Source: Exiguobacterium sp. s122 (GTDB lineage: Bacteria > Bacillota > Bacilli > Exiguobacteriales > Exiguobacteriaceae). From it: 64,000 nt of DNA. Of this stretch, positions 17,756 to 26,608 are shown one piece after another. Location of the stretch: assembly GCF_018618475.1 (NCBI RefSeq), contig NZ_JACSMD010000003.1:143358-207357 (forward strand), given 5' to 3'. The first letter of the stretch is position 1; each line of letters opens with the position of its first letter. The translations under genes and the position numbers were made by a program. The notes under the pieces were generated by a model. That model was not told the origin of the DNA, searched no databases, and was given only the letters and a program-made list of their open reading frames with translations.

Positions 17756-18682
17756 TCAGTCGTGGGTAGGTTGTTCGAGGGAAGCATACATCTCAGGCGT
17801 CAATCCGTTGTCATGAGAACCGATGACTTTGCCAGCGACACGCATGCCGAGGCGAAGTGCATCTTCAATCGAATGTTCTTTCATGAGTTCAGAAATGACG
17901 GCGGAGAAGAAGGAATCCCCGGCGCCGGTTGAATCGGCGACTTTCACTTTCGTCGTTGGCACATGGCCTTGTTCATTCGTACGAAGGTCGACATAGACCG
18001 CCCCGAGTTCGCTCATCGTGACGATTGTGAGCGGTGCGCCTTTCATCGCAAGCACTTCCGCGACGCGAAGGGCATCGTCGACCGTGACGATGGACATGTC
18101 CGAGAGGATCTCGGCTTCTTCACGGCTGCAGATGAAGCCCGTGAAGCCTTGAAGCAAGTGACGGTTGCGTTCGATGACCGAGAGGTGACCACATACGCCG
18201 TATAACGGTAACTTCATCTCACGACACAATTCAATCGTCTCATTCAAGACGTTGACCGACAAGTCGAGGTCGATCGCGACGGCCTTACTCTCAGCGAACA
18301 CAGTGTCGATGCGACGGAGAATACATTGTTCCATCATCGCTTCGTCAGGCTGTTTAGAGATTGACGTCTGGAGGTCACCGTTGTTGTCCATGACCGCGAG
18401 CCACATGCCCATGCCGTTGTCGTCGAGTAAGTCGACATGGTCGACGTTGACGTTCAAACCGCGGAGTTCTTCCAGAACACCGATGCCGATTTGATCGTTC
18501 GTCACGGTCGAGACGAAACGGACATCGTTCCCGAGTACGCCTAAGTTTTGGGCGACGTTTCGACCTGTCCCGCCGTTTGAGAACGCGATGTCTCCGACGT
18601 TTTTCGCGTCTTTGTGAAGCGGGGCGAACGATGTTCCTTTTATGTCGACAAACACTTTGCCGATTACTGCAATCGTATTCAT
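17756..18682 (-). CDS. PfkB-family carbohydrate/nucleoside kinase
   Basis: Ribokinase-fold kinase of 308 residues. Seen: N-terminal MNTIAVIGKVFVDIKG, FSNGGTGRNVAQNLGVLG (substrate-binding glycine pair) and the C-terminal anion hole with catalytic Asp, ADSTGAGDSFFSAV. The order VFVDIKG...NVGD...GGTGRNVA recalls pseudouridine kinase-like members, but no pseudouridine glycosidase gene is nearby, so the substrate stays open. ATG 18682 has GGTGG eight bases upstream. It has its own strong promoter (18743-18771) and terminator, so it is monocistronic. Confidence 0.85.
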   Translation of the reverse strand: MNTIAVIGKVFVDIKGTSFAPLHKDAKNVGDIAFSNGGTGRNVAQNLGVLGNDVRFVSTVTNDQIGIGVLEELRGLNVNVDHVDLLDDNGMGMWLAVMDNNGDLQTSISKQPDEAMMEQCILRRIDTVFAESKAVAIDLDLSVNVLNETIELCREMKLPLYGVCGHLSVIERNRHLLQGFTGFICSREEAEILSDMSIVTVDDALRVAEVLAMKGAPLTIVTMSELGAVYVDLRTNEQGHVPTTKVKVADSTGAGDSFFSAVISELMKEHSIEDALRLGMRVAGKVIGSHDNGLTPEMYASLEQPTHD

Positions 18683-18742
18683 ACCTTGTACCACCTTTAG
18701 CCAATCTACCTATTGTTTCGGTCTGTTAGACACATTGTTTCC

Positions 18743-18771
18743 ATTATAGCGAAATCGGCATTTGCTTTCAA
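18743..18771 (-). promoter_or_regulatory. sigma-A promoter of the PfkB-family gene
   Basis: Minus strand TTGAAA, 17-base spacer, TATAAT. It lies 61 bases before the ATG at 18682. Confidence 0.8.
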
Positions 18772-18799
18772 TGACGGTTTCGTGTCGTGTCGAAAAATG

Positions 18800-20704
18800 T
18801 CAGTCCCACGAAGAGCTAAGCAAACGCAGCCCGTTTAAAATGACGAGAATGGTCGACCCTTCATGTCCGACGACGGCGAACGGCATGACGAGTAACTCAA
18901 AGATGTTCGTCGCAATCAAGACGAGGATGACCCCGAGAGCGAAGACGACATTTTGAAGGACGATGCGATTCAATTTGCGCGACTGCTCAATCGCTGAGCT
19001 GAGGCGAACGAGGTCATTTTTCATAAGCACGACATCCGCCGTCTCCAGTGCCGCGTCCGTCCCTTCTCCCATCGCGATTCCGACGTCAGCCGTCGCGAGC
19101 GCCGGCGCGTCATTGATGCCGTCGCCAATCATGCCGATTGAACCATACTCCGCTTTTAACAACTTGACTTGCGCGACTTTTTCTTCTGGTAAGCATTCCG
19201 CGATGTAGCGAGTGAGTCCGGCTTCTGTCGCGATGGCGCGGGCTGTCGACTCGTTGTCACCGGTAATCATAATCGTCGCGATGCCGAGACGATTCAAGCG
19301 TTCAATCGCTTGTTTTGCTTCAGGACGGAGCGTGTCACGGAGAGCGAACGCGCCGAGTGTGCGTGACGCGTCACTAATGAAAACGAGCGTGTGACCAGCT
19401 GACTTCAACCGATTGACTTGATCCGTGAAGAAATCACCGCTTCGGTCCGCAAACTTTTGTTTACCGACCCGATACGTCATCCCGTCAATCGTTGCCTCGA
19501 TCCCCGAACCGGTCACATCTTTGAACTCTTCCATGACGCCTTTGTGTTTCCCTGTATAGGCGACGAGTGCTTCGGCGAGCGGATGCATCGAATGTTCTTC
19601 AATCAAGCTGACGATTCGGTAGACGTCGTCTTGTGCGACATCTGGGTGCAGCAAGACGTGTTGGACCTCAGGTTTACCGATCGTGAGCGTGCCGGTCTTA
19701 TCGAACGCAATCGCTTTAAGCCGTCCCATATTCTCGATGTGGGCGCCTCCTTTAAAGAGAATTCCGTGCTTCGCGGAAGCGGCGATTGCTGCCAAGGCGG
19801 CTGGAGTGATCGCGGCGACGAGGGCACAAGGGGAGGCGACGACGAGCAAAATCATTCCACGGTAAATACTCGTCTCGAGTGACCATGATGTAAGGAAAGG
19901 ACCGAGTAAAATGATGGCCGTGACGGAGGCGAGCACGATTTGAACGTAACGGCCTTCGTAGCGGTCGATGAACTGAGCAGAAGGAGACTTTTCTTCTTGC
20001 GCTTGTTGGACCATTTGAATGATTTTTTGGAACAACGTTTCCGTGGCGAGCTTTGTGACTTCGATCGTTAAGACGCCGTTCAAGTTGACGCTTGAACCGA
20101 ACACGTCGTCGCCGATGCCGCGGTCGACCGGAATCGACTCGCCCGTGATGGCCGCTTCCTCAATCGAAGCGTTCCCACTTAGGATGCGTCCGTCAACCGG
20201 GATGCGCTCGCCCGGGCGAACGTAAATCTGGTCGCCGACGGCCAAGTCTTCGATTTGGACGACTTCGAGTCTGTCGCCGGTGACGCGCGTTGCTTGTTCA
20301 GGTTGCAGTTCCATGAGTGATTCGAGGGCACGCTCATTTTTGTTCATCGTATACGTCTCGAGCGCACCGGATAAAGCGAAAATGAAAATGAGGATGGCGC
20401 CTTCCATCCAATACCCGATCGAGGCGGCTCCGATTGCTGCGATAATCATCAACAGCTCGACGTTCAGTGATCTGGTTTCCCACGTGTCGGTCAATCCTTC
20501 TTTCGCTTTGGCGTAGCCGCCGATTAAAAAGGCGCTCAAATACAGAGTGACGTAGACTGACGGCGCTCCAACTTGTTTTTCAGCGAGATAAGCGAGTACA
20601 ATCAATACACCGCTGACGAGCGCCATGATGAGCTCGATATGCTCGAGCCAACTTGCCCGTTTGAATACGTGGCTTTTTTCGTGTGGGACGGTTGATGTGT
20701 TCAT
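18800..20704 (-). CDS. zosA: heavy-metal P1B-type ATPase (ZosA-like)
   Basis: ATP-driven metal transporter, 634 residues, eight predicted helices. Seen: TGES loop near residue 188, SPC metal site (residues 291-293), phosphorylated Asp335 in DKTGTL, TGDN and GDGINDAPALA. It lacks an N-terminal Cys-rich metal-binding domain and has SPC in place of CPC, like Bacillus ZosA (zinc uptake, peroxide-induced) and cobalt/zinc pumps of that subgroup. The symbol is by this resemblance. The promoter region carries three Fur/PerR-type boxes shared with the divergent EamA gene, which fits metal or peroxide control. Alternative: iron or cobalt exporter. Confidence 0.85.
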   Translation of the reverse strand: MNTSTVPHEKSHVFKRASWLEHIELIMALVSGVLIVLAYLAEKQVGAPSVYVTLYLSAFLIGGYAKAKEGLTDTWETRSLNVELLMIIAAIGAASIGYWMEGAILIFIFALSGALETYTMNKNERALESLMELQPEQATRVTGDRLEVVQIEDLAVGDQIYVRPGERIPVDGRILSGNASIEEAAITGESIPVDRGIGDDVFGSSVNLNGVLTIEVTKLATETLFQKIIQMVQQAQEEKSPSAQFIDRYEGRYVQIVLASVTAIILLGPFLTSWSLETSIYRGMILLVVASPCALVAAITPAALAAIAASAKHGILFKGGAHIENMGRLKAIAFDKTGTLTIGKPEVQHVLLHPDVAQDDVYRIVSLIEEHSMHPLAEALVAYTGKHKGVMEEFKDVTGSGIEATIDGMTYRVGKQKFADRSGDFFTDQVNRLKSAGHTLVFISDASRTLGAFALRDTLRPEAKQAIERLNRLGIATIMITGDNESTARAIATEAGLTRYIAECLPEEKVAQVKLLKAEYGSIGMIGDGINDAPALATADVGIAMGEGTDAALETADVVLMKNDLVRLSSAIEQSRKLNRIVLQNVVFALGVILVLIATNIFELLVMPFAVVGHEGSTILVILNGLRLLSSSWD

Positions 20705-20722
20705 GAAGCACCTCTTTCTAAT

Positions 20723-20737
20723 TGATAATGGATATCA
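20723..20737. promoter_or_regulatory. Fur-type box 1
   Basis: TGATAATGGATATCA matches the 7-1-7 Fur consensus TGATAATNATTATCA at 13 of 15 positions. It lies 19 bases before the zosA-like start. Confidence 0.6.
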
Positions 20738-20753
20738 CTTAAATGATAATAAT

Positions 20754-20768
20754 TGAGGATGATTATCA
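20754..20768. promoter_or_regulatory. Fur-type box 2
   Basis: TGAGGATGATTATCA matches the Fur consensus at 13 of 15 positions; a further half site TGATAAT precedes it at 20744-20750. Confidence 0.6.
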
Positions 20769-20821
20769 TTATCTATCCCCTTGAAAATAGGGTTTATTTA
20801 CGGGATTACTGATTTCCTTAT

Positions 20822-20836
20822 TTATAATGATTATCA
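20822..20836. promoter_or_regulatory. Fur/PerR-type box 3
   Basis: TTATAATGATTATCA matches both the PerR consensus TTATAATNATTATAA and the Fur consensus TGATAATNATTATCA at 14 of 15 positions. It lies 66 bases before the EamA start. Confidence 0.7.
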
Positions 20837-20901
20837 TGTAAATTCATTTTATCATGGAAGAGAACAACTCACAAACTATAAGATTAAGGAGGTTTGGTGA
20901 C

Positions 20902-21840
20902 ATGCCCAACTTGTTTCAACGGCCTTGGACCGTCACGTTGTTCGCATTGTTGAACACGTTTTTATGGGGAAGTGCATTCCCTTTCATCAAGCTGAGCTAT
21001 GATGCGCTCGACATCGGTGCAGACGAATATGGACAACAACTCATTTTTGCCGGAGAGCGTTTTTTGCTCGCTGGCGTGCTCCTGTTACTGATCAGTCGCA
21101 CGATCTTCAAACGACCGATCCGTCTGACGGTCGAGCGTGTAAAGGCGTATACACATCTCGGTACGTTTTTGACATTTTTTCAATACTTATTCTTTTATGT
21201 CGGGTTATCACTCTCAACGGGTGTTCAAGGATCGATTATCGCGGGGGCGACCTCTTTCTTCCAAATGGCGCTTGCCCATTTCCGTTATGAGGACGACCGG
21301 TTGAACCGGTTGAAAGGCATCGCCCTCACGCTCGGCTTTTCTGGAATCGTGATCGCCAACTGGCCGTCTGCGAGTTCAGAGATTGGTTTTGGGGTCGGGG
21401 AAGTGTTGCTTATTATGGCGATGATTTCGGGGGCGTTCGGGAACTTGATTGCGAAAGATTACGCACGAAACCATGACGTCGCACCGATGACGGCTTGGGC
21501 GATGGTGTTCGGGTCGCTCGGGTTACTCGTCGTCGGACTCGTGCTTGACCCAAGCGGCGTGTTCATCCCCTATACGGCGAAGACGCTCCTGTTCCTTTTA
21601 TACTTGGCCCTCTTGTCTGCGGTCGGCTTCACATTATGGAACACCTTGATGAAATATAATCCGGTCAGCCGTGTGTCGCTCTACATGTTCTTTGTTCCCT
21701 TATTCGGGGTCATTTTATCGAGCCTTTTACTCGGCGAGGCGATTCCGTTGAACGCACTCGTCGGACTCTTGTTCGTCGTTGCCGGAATCTATTTGTCCAC
21801 TTATTTCCAAGGGCGTCAACGCACGTTCGGTCGGAAATGA
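20902..21840 (+). CDS. EamA/DMT-family exporter
   Basis: Integral membrane protein of 312 residues with ten predicted helices in two EamA repeats; the first begins LFALLNTFLWGSAFPFIKLS, the second about residue 165 (VGEVLLIMAMISGAFGNLIAKDYAR). Family members export amino acids, nucleosides or metabolites; the substrate cannot be told. ATG 20902 has AAGGAGG at a good distance, so I prefer it to ATG 20854. Divergent from the metal ATPase with Fur/PerR-type boxes between them, which hints at metal- or peroxide-linked expression. Confidence 0.85.
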   Translation: MPNLFQRPWTVTLFALLNTFLWGSAFPFIKLSYDALDIGADEYGQQLIFAGERFLLAGVLLLLISRTIFKRPIRLTVERVKAYTHLGTFLTFFQYLFFYVGLSLSTGVQGSIIAGATSFFQMALAHFRYEDDRLNRLKGIALTLGFSGIVIANWPSASSEIGFGVGEVLLIMAMISGAFGNLIAKDYARNHDVAPMTAWAMVFGSLGLLVVGLVLDPSGVFIPYTAKTLLFLLYLALLSAVGFTLWNTLMKYNPVSRVSLYMFFVPLFGVILSSLLLGEAIPLNALVGLLFVVAGIYLSTYFQGRQRTFGRK

Positions 21841-21972
21841 ATAGGAAGCGCGATTGACGGAAATGCATTCTCATGGCAAAATATATTAAAAATTCTGAAT
21901 TCTTTCAGTTCACTGTCGGTCTTCGTCGTAAAGACTTGCGTACACAGTATTGCAAAGAAAGGAGGAAAGGAC

Positions 21973-22275
21973 GTGACGAGAAACCAGATTGTCCGCAATA
22001 TCCTTGTCTCGCGTCAACCGCGTGACGAGTATGTCAAGTACGTGATGAAGTGCGTGAGTCGGGGGTTGAAAGAGCACCATGACCAAGTGGATGCGCGTGC
22101 CGTGCGACAAGGCGACGACATTCAGACGAAATGGCAAATCAACGACCGGGTCATCGAGGTGACGCTCAAGTCGGACGTGTTGGCCACACTTGAGACAGAA
22201 CCGTATGCGCTCGATGAGGTTTTCATTCAAGCGTTCGAACGAAACGACGTCCGTGTCGGTCCAAGAAGAGAATAA
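21973..22275 (+). CDS. hypothetical protein, 100 aa
   Basis: A soluble basic N-terminal half (TRNQIVRNILVSRQPRDEYVKYVMKCVSRG) and a beta-like half (TKWQINDRVIEVTLKSDVLATLE). GTG 21973 follows AAGGAGGAAAGGAC, an excellent ribosome site, so the gene is probably real. I do not recognise the family. It sits alone between the EamA exporter gene and a convergent MFS gene. Confidence 0.65.
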   Translation: MTRNQIVRNILVSRQPRDEYVKYVMKCVSRGLKEHHDQVDARAVRQGDDIQTKWQINDRVIEVTLKSDVLATLETEPYALDEVFIQAFERNDVRVGPRRE

Positions 22276-22278
22276 ACG

Positions 22279-22314
22279 ATAAGGGATGGGGTTCCGGAGA
22301 GCCCCATCCCTTAT
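22279..22314. terminator. stem-loop between convergent genes
   Basis: TAAGGGATGGGG pairs with CCCCATCCCTTA around TTCCGGAGAG. The stem is long and GC-rich but the T-run is poor on both strands, so it may be only a moderate terminator. Confidence 0.65.
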
Positions 22315-23456
22315 TAAATGTCGATCGGTTTGGCTTTTGCTGTAAACAGACTGACGGCGAGGATGCCAAGAATGAGCGCATACATGAGAAAGTATACGTC
22401 TTTTGGCAAACTGATCCAAAACGCGCCAATCATCGGTCCGCTAATCGAACCAACACTGAATGCAATGCTATAAAGCATGTTGCCCGTCGGCAAAAGTGAA
22501 CGGGGCAACACCTCGGTCATGTGGGCGAGTCCGAGCGAATACGTCGAACCGAGCCCGGCCCCGGCCAAGGCGAACAAGACGAGGAGCCACGCATAATGGT
22601 CGACGGCTAAGTTGGCGATTGCAAAGAGCACGGTGCCGATCGTCAACACGATTTGTAAAATGCGTTTCTTCCCGAAGTGGTCGGCAAGGCGACCGAGGGG
22701 AAGTTGAACGAGAATCGAGGCGACGATGAACGTCGTGATGAGCGTACTCGTCTGGGCAAGCCCGATGTCGTTTCGAACCGTGAAGATTGGCAAGTTCGCA
22801 TTCAAGCTCGCCTCGAGAAACCCGTATGTAAAGGCAGGGAGTAGCGTATAGCCGGCCCCGATCATGACGAGTCGAATCCGACCGGTCGAATCTGTTTTAA
22901 CCTTCTCGGCTTCGGGAAACTCGTTCTCGACTTTAAAGATGAGAAAGAGAGACGCGAGACAGAAGAAGATTAAGACGACGAACGGTAACCAGAAATGCAA
23001 ATCGACGAGCGGTGCGATGAGCGGACCGACTGCGAAGCCGAGACTAAACGACATCCCGTAGTACGCCATCGCGCGGCCGAGACTGCGTTTTTCGCTCACG
23101 GACGTCACCCACACTTGCGAGCCATAATGGAGTGCGGAGTCGCCGAAACCGATGACAAATCGCATGACCGCCCAGGCGAGAAGCGTCGGCCACAGGGGGA
23201 GGAAGAACGTCGCGAGTGCCGTCAAGACGATGCCGAGAACGATCGTCGGTCGAAACCCGTACTTACGGACAAACCGTTCGAGTAGCGGCGCGGAGACGAT
23301 GACGCCGAGATAGAGCATCGTAGCGTTTAAGCCGTTCAACCATGCCGGGTTGCCGTCGCGTTCGATAAGCGTCGACAACAGCGGGATGAGCGCCCCTTGA
23401 ATCAAACCGGAAATAAAGACGATGAGTAATAAAATTGAAAAACGAAATCGTTGCAT
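22314..23456 (-). CDS. MFS transporter
   Basis: A 380-residue major facilitator with twelve predicted helices. Seen: loop 2-3 LERFVRKYGFRPTIVLGIVL and the matching loop 8-9 LGRLADHFGKKRIL, typical MFS motif A copies. The spread of Gly/Pro and small size resembles drug or sugar efflux members; substrate unknown. GAGGTG lies just before ATG 23456. A small membrane peptide gene lies upstream on the same strand, separated by a terminator. Confidence 0.85.
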   Translation of the reverse strand: MQRFRFSILLLIVFISGLIQGALIPLLSTLIERDGNPAWLNGLNATMLYLGVIVSAPLLERFVRKYGFRPTIVLGIVLTALATFFLPLWPTLLAWAVMRFVIGFGDSALHYGSQVWVTSVSEKRSLGRAMAYYGMSFSLGFAVGPLIAPLVDLHFWLPFVVLIFFCLASLFLIFKVENEFPEAEKVKTDSTGRIRLVMIGAGYTLLPAFTYGFLEASLNANLPIFTVRNDIGLAQTSTLITTFIVASILVQLPLGRLADHFGKKRILQIVLTIGTVLFAIANLAVDHYAWLLVLFALAGAGLGSTYSLGLAHMTEVLPRSLLPTGNMLYSIAFSVGSISGPMIGAFWISLPKDVYFLMYALILGILAVSLFTAKAKPIDI

Positions 23457-23479
23457 AGTTCACCTCGTGAGCACATAGT

Positions 23480-23505
23480 AAAAAGCTGAGAAGAATCTCA
23501 GCTCT
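23480..23505 (-). terminator. intrinsic terminator overlapping a stop codon
   Basis: Minus strand AGCTGAGA pairs with TCTCAGCT, then TTTTT. The first arm contains the TGA of the 64-residue gene upstream. Confidence 0.85.
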
Positions 23506-23692
23506 TTGTTTCGTCAATCGGTTGGGAGAGATGATTCAAATGTAAGAGCTCGTCGTCCCAACTGCCTTGACTAAAGACTTCATCACGGTCTACTTTGTCT
23601 GAAACGAATGCGGCTGTCAATAAGATGCTGAGCACACCGCCGAAAATGACGATGGCCATGACGGTTATCATAAGAATATAGATCGCAGTCAT
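23498..23692 (-). CDS. small single-pass membrane protein, 64 aa
   Basis: One hydrophobic helix at the N-terminus (IYILMITVMAIVIFGGVLSILLTAAF) then an acidic soluble tail (SDKVDRDEVFSQGSWDDELLHLNHL). No family is recognised. ATG 23692 is chosen because GAGGTG lies six bases upstream. The stop sits in the terminator stem, so the gene is a compact single unit upstream of the MFS gene. Confidence 0.65.
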   Translation of the reverse strand: MTAIYILMITVMAIVIFGGVLSILLTAAFVSDKVDRDEVFSQGSWDDELLHLNHLSQPIDETKS

Positions 23693-23744
23693 CACACACA
23701 CCTCGATTCAGTTTAGTTACTAAACATTTCCCGATGAGAAGAAA

Positions 23745-24851
23745 TTAAAACGGTTCGGCGACACGTTTTTGAAAGTCGATGTCCGGATAATATGCTTGTT
23801 TGACAAGCGCGTTCGGGCCAAGACATTTCACCGCGGGACAATGACAAGACAATGTCGCGTTCAAGGCGCTGTTCGTCCACGTCTCATACGCCTCTTGGAA
23901 CGATGTATCGTAAAGCGTCCCGAGTGAACCGAGCTCGTCGCCGAAATCGGTGACGATGATCTCGCCATCGAAAATGTTCGTGTTAAGACGGGAACGTCCG
24001 TCCGGATCGTTTCGGACCGTGACGTTTTTCGACTCATGCAGCCGCTTCAATAAGGCACGGTCTTCTGGTAAATCGGAGCACGCATAGAACGGCAACGTGC
24101 CGAACAACATCCAGACGTTTTCGTCGCGCACGTCGAGCAGGTCGTGAATGGCTTGGCGAATGTCCGGGAGCGAGGCCGATTCGAGCGCACTCGCGAAATC
24201 GGCAGGGTACATCGGATGCACCTCCATCCGCTGACAGCCGAGTGAGACGATCTCTTCATGAATCGCTTTCAGGTGCGGGATCGTCCGTTTGTTTAACATC
24301 GTCTCAGCTGACACGATGACCCCTTCAGAAGTGAGGGCCCGGGCATTGTCTTTCATCGTTTGAAGCATCTTCCGACGAGCCGTTTCGCTCGGCTTCCGGT
24401 CCATCATCGCAAAGCCACCTTCTAAAAAGTCTTCGTCCGTTCCCCAGTTATGGGAGATGTGCAAAACGTCGAGGTAAGGGGTAATAAGATGGTAGCGAGA
24501 CAGCGGTAGGGTCAAGTTCGAGTTGATTTGCGTCCGGGCGCCACGTTCCTTCGCATAACGGAGGAGCGGCACGACGTAGTTGCGGACCGACTTCATCGAG
24601 AGCATCGGCTCACCACCCGTAATCGAGAAGGCACGTAAATGTTCAATCTCATCAAGACGCGAGATGAGCAGTTCGAGCGGCACTTCCGGTTCTTCTGTCT
24701 GGTCGAGCATATAGCCGACGGCGCAATGCTCGCAACGCATGTTGCATAGTTTGGTCGTCGTCACTTCGACGTTCGAAAGGACGAGACGGCCGAACTCGGT
24801 TTGATCGAGATAGGCTTCCCATGGATCAAACGTAATCGAGATGTTTTGCAT
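23745..24851 (-). CDS. yfkAB: radical SAM/CxCxxxxC motif protein YfkAB
   Basis: Radical SAM enzyme of 368 residues, substrate unknown. The [4Fe-4S] motif is CNMRCEHC near residue 37 and SITGGEPM follows at the SAM-binding glycine position. A second cysteine set near the C-terminus, CHCPAVKC, is the CxCxxxxC motif that defines the YfkAB subfamily, and probably holds an extra cluster. AAAGGTGG precedes the ATG. In Bacillus subtilis the reading frame is found as yfkA-yfkB; here it is one intact gene. It diverges from a short gene and the rRNA methyltransferase. Confidence 0.88.
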   Translation of the reverse strand: MQNISITFDPWEAYLDQTEFGRLVLSNVEVTTTKLCNMRCEHCAVGYMLDQTEEPEVPLELLISRLDEIEHLRAFSITGGEPMLSMKSVRNYVVPLLRYAKERGARTQINSNLTLPLSRYHLITPYLDVLHISHNWGTDEDFLEGGFAMMDRKPSETARRKMLQTMKDNARALTSEGVIVSAETMLNKRTIPHLKAIHEEIVSLGCQRMEVHPMYPADFASALESASLPDIRQAIHDLLDVRDENVWMLFGTLPFYACSDLPEDRALLKRLHESKNVTVRNDPDGRSRLNTNIFDGEIIVTDFGDELGSLGTLYDTSFQEAYETWTNSALNATLSCHCPAVKCLGPNALVKQAYYPDIDFQKRVAEPF

Positions 24852-24936
24852 GTTGATTCCACCTTTTCATCTAGTCACACGAAATAGTATGCTATAATAA
24901 CAACTCTTTGTCACGAACCAAAGGAGCGATCATGAG

Positions 24937-25134
24937 ATGGGTAAATCACGAACCGATACGGCAGGAAAAATGAATGTGTTGAAATCGAGAACGGAATTGC
25001 TCTGTCTATCAGTCAATACGTTGGACGAGCACACGACGCCAGAGGATTTGCATCGCCTGTTAGCTGACATTGATTCCTTACGTGCGAAAGTCGTACGTTA
25101 CGCCAAAGATTTAGAACAAGGATCGAAAGGATGA
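24937..25134 (+). CDS. hypothetical protein, 65 aa
   Basis: Small soluble helical protein: a Lys/Thr-rich start (KSRTDTAGKMNVLKSRTEL) then an amphipathic helix pair (TTPEDLHRLLADIDSLRAKVVRYAKDLEQ). AAAGGAG lies about ten bases before the ATG. It ends six bases before the rRNA methyltransferase start and is likely cotranscribed with it. I do not recognise the family. Confidence 0.6.
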   Translation: MGKSRTDTAGKMNVLKSRTELLCLSVNTLDEHTTPEDLHRLLADIDSLRAKVVRYAKDLEQGSKG

Positions 25135-25140
25135 AACACA

Positions 25141-26517
25141 TTGAAACTGATCGTAGGAGATTATAAGAGCGTTACCGCTGAACGCCTTGGGATTAACGGG
25201 GAAGGGATTGCGACCATCAATCGGATGGTCGTCTTTATTCCGAACTTGTTGCCGGGCGAAGAGGCGAAAGTAGAGATCACGCGCGTCGAACGTAATTATG
25301 CCGAGGCTCGTGTCGTCAAGCGCGACAATGCGTCAAAAGACCGCGTTAAACCGCCATGTCCGATTTATGACGAGTGCGGGGGCTGTCAGATTCAGCATAT
25401 GAGCGCACGCCTGCAGATGGAATATAAGGAAGAAATCGTACGCAACGCGTTCCGTCAAAAGACGAAATTGAACGTCGACAAATCGGACATTCGTCCGACG
25501 ATTGGAATGGAAGACCCTTGGTATTATCGCAATAAATCGCAATTCCCGCTCAGCGTCCGCCGTGGGGAAATCGTGTCGGGCCTCTATAAACCGAACTCGA
25601 ACCACCTCGTCCCAATCGAACATTGTATGGTCCAACAGCGTGATACGACGAACATCAACAATGCCATCGTTCGCATCTTAAATGAACTCGACATCCCGGT
25701 GTACGATGCGCGTCGTGATACCGGCTGTGCTCGGACGATCGTCGTCCGTTCCGGATACAACACGAATGACGTACAGGTCGTGCTCGTCGTCGGACATGAG
25801 GACGTGCCAGACTTAGATGAACTGAGTGACCGGATTATGGCGTTACCAAACGTCGTCTCGTTCCATTTGAACATCAACTCGAACCGTTCAAGCGTCATTT
25901 TCGGTTATCGGACGGTCCACATCGCGGGCCAAGAGAAGATGGACGAACGGCTCGACGACGTCCATTACCACTTGTCGCCACGCGCGTTCTTCCAATTGAA
26001 CCCGGCCCAAACCGAGGTCATGTATCGGGAAGTTGTCGAGGCGGCCGCTTTGACGGGCGAGGAACGTGTCATTGACGCGTACGCCGGTGTTGGCTCGATC
26101 GGACTTTGGCTCGCACCACACGCCAAAGAGATTCGTGGGATGGAAGTCGTGCCGGAAGCCGTCGAAGACGCAAATGCACACATGCGCGAGAACGGCTTTA
26201 ATCATGCGACGTACGTCGAAGGCCGGGCCGAGCATTGGATTCCACGGTGGGTGAAGGATGGATGGATCCCTGACGTCATCGTCGTCGACCCGCCGCGCAC
26301 GGGGGTGGATCACCAACTATTAAATGCAATCATTTCTTCAAAGGCGCAGCGACTCGTCTACGTATCTTGTAATCCACAGACGCTTGCTCGTGATGCGGAT
26401 CAACTTATGAAGGCCGGATACAAAGTCAACTATATCCAACCGTATGACATGTTCCCACAAACGTCGCATGTCGAGTCGGTCGTCGTCTTTGAGAAAAAGA
26501 AAAAGAAGAAATATTGA
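25141..26517 (+). CDS. rlmCD: 23S rRNA (uracil-C5)-methyltransferase, RlmCD type
   Basis: Methylates uracil C5 in 23S rRNA using SAM. The 458-residue protein has a TRAM-like N-terminal RNA-binding domain, an iron-sulfur cluster motif (CPIYDECGGCQIQH), the SAM-binding DAYAGVGSIGLWL, DPPRTGVD, and the catalytic cysteine in YVSCNPQTLARD. It belongs to the TrmA/RumA family; Bacillus has two paralogues (RlmCD/YefA and YfjO), so the exact target uracils are inferred. TTG 25141 has AAAGGATG seven bases upstream. Ends with a Lys-rich tail. Confidence 0.88.
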   Translation: MKLIVGDYKSVTAERLGINGEGIATINRMVVFIPNLLPGEEAKVEITRVERNYAEARVVKRDNASKDRVKPPCPIYDECGGCQIQHMSARLQMEYKEEIVRNAFRQKTKLNVDKSDIRPTIGMEDPWYYRNKSQFPLSVRRGEIVSGLYKPNSNHLVPIEHCMVQQRDTTNINNAIVRILNELDIPVYDARRDTGCARTIVVRSGYNTNDVQVVLVVGHEDVPDLDELSDRIMALPNVVSFHLNINSNRSSVIFGYRTVHIAGQEKMDERLDDVHYHLSPRAFFQLNPAQTEVMYREVVEAAALTGEERVIDAYAGVGSIGLWLAPHAKEIRGMEVVPEAVEDANAHMRENGFNHATYVEGRAEHWIPRWVKDGWIPDVIVVDPPRTGVDHQLLNAIISSKAQRLVYVSCNPQTLARDADQLMKAGYKVNYIQPYDMFPQTSHVESVVVFEKKKKKKY

Positions 26518-26534
26518 CAAGACAATGAAAACAC

Positions 26535-26563
26535 TTGAGTAGAAAGCGTTTTCATTGTATAGT
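26535..26563 (+). promoter_or_regulatory. sigma-A promoter of cdd with cre-like site in the spacer
   Basis: TTGAGT, 17-base spacer, TATAGT. The spacer holds AGAAAGCGTTTTCA (26541-26554), one base off the CcpA operator TGAAAGCGTTTTCA. An 11-base perfect inverted repeat, ACAATGAAAAC (26522-26532) and GTTTTCATTGT (26548-26558), frames the same region. Confidence 0.7.
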
Positions 26564-26608
26564 TCAGATGTCAGACTTCCTTTATTATATGAAGCGGAGG
26601 AACATTCT

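Noticed and set aside
26514..26519. TTGACA upstream of cdd as its -35
   Set aside because: No acceptable -10 lies 16-18 bases on; the TTGAGT/TATAGT pair 21 bases downstream is much better.
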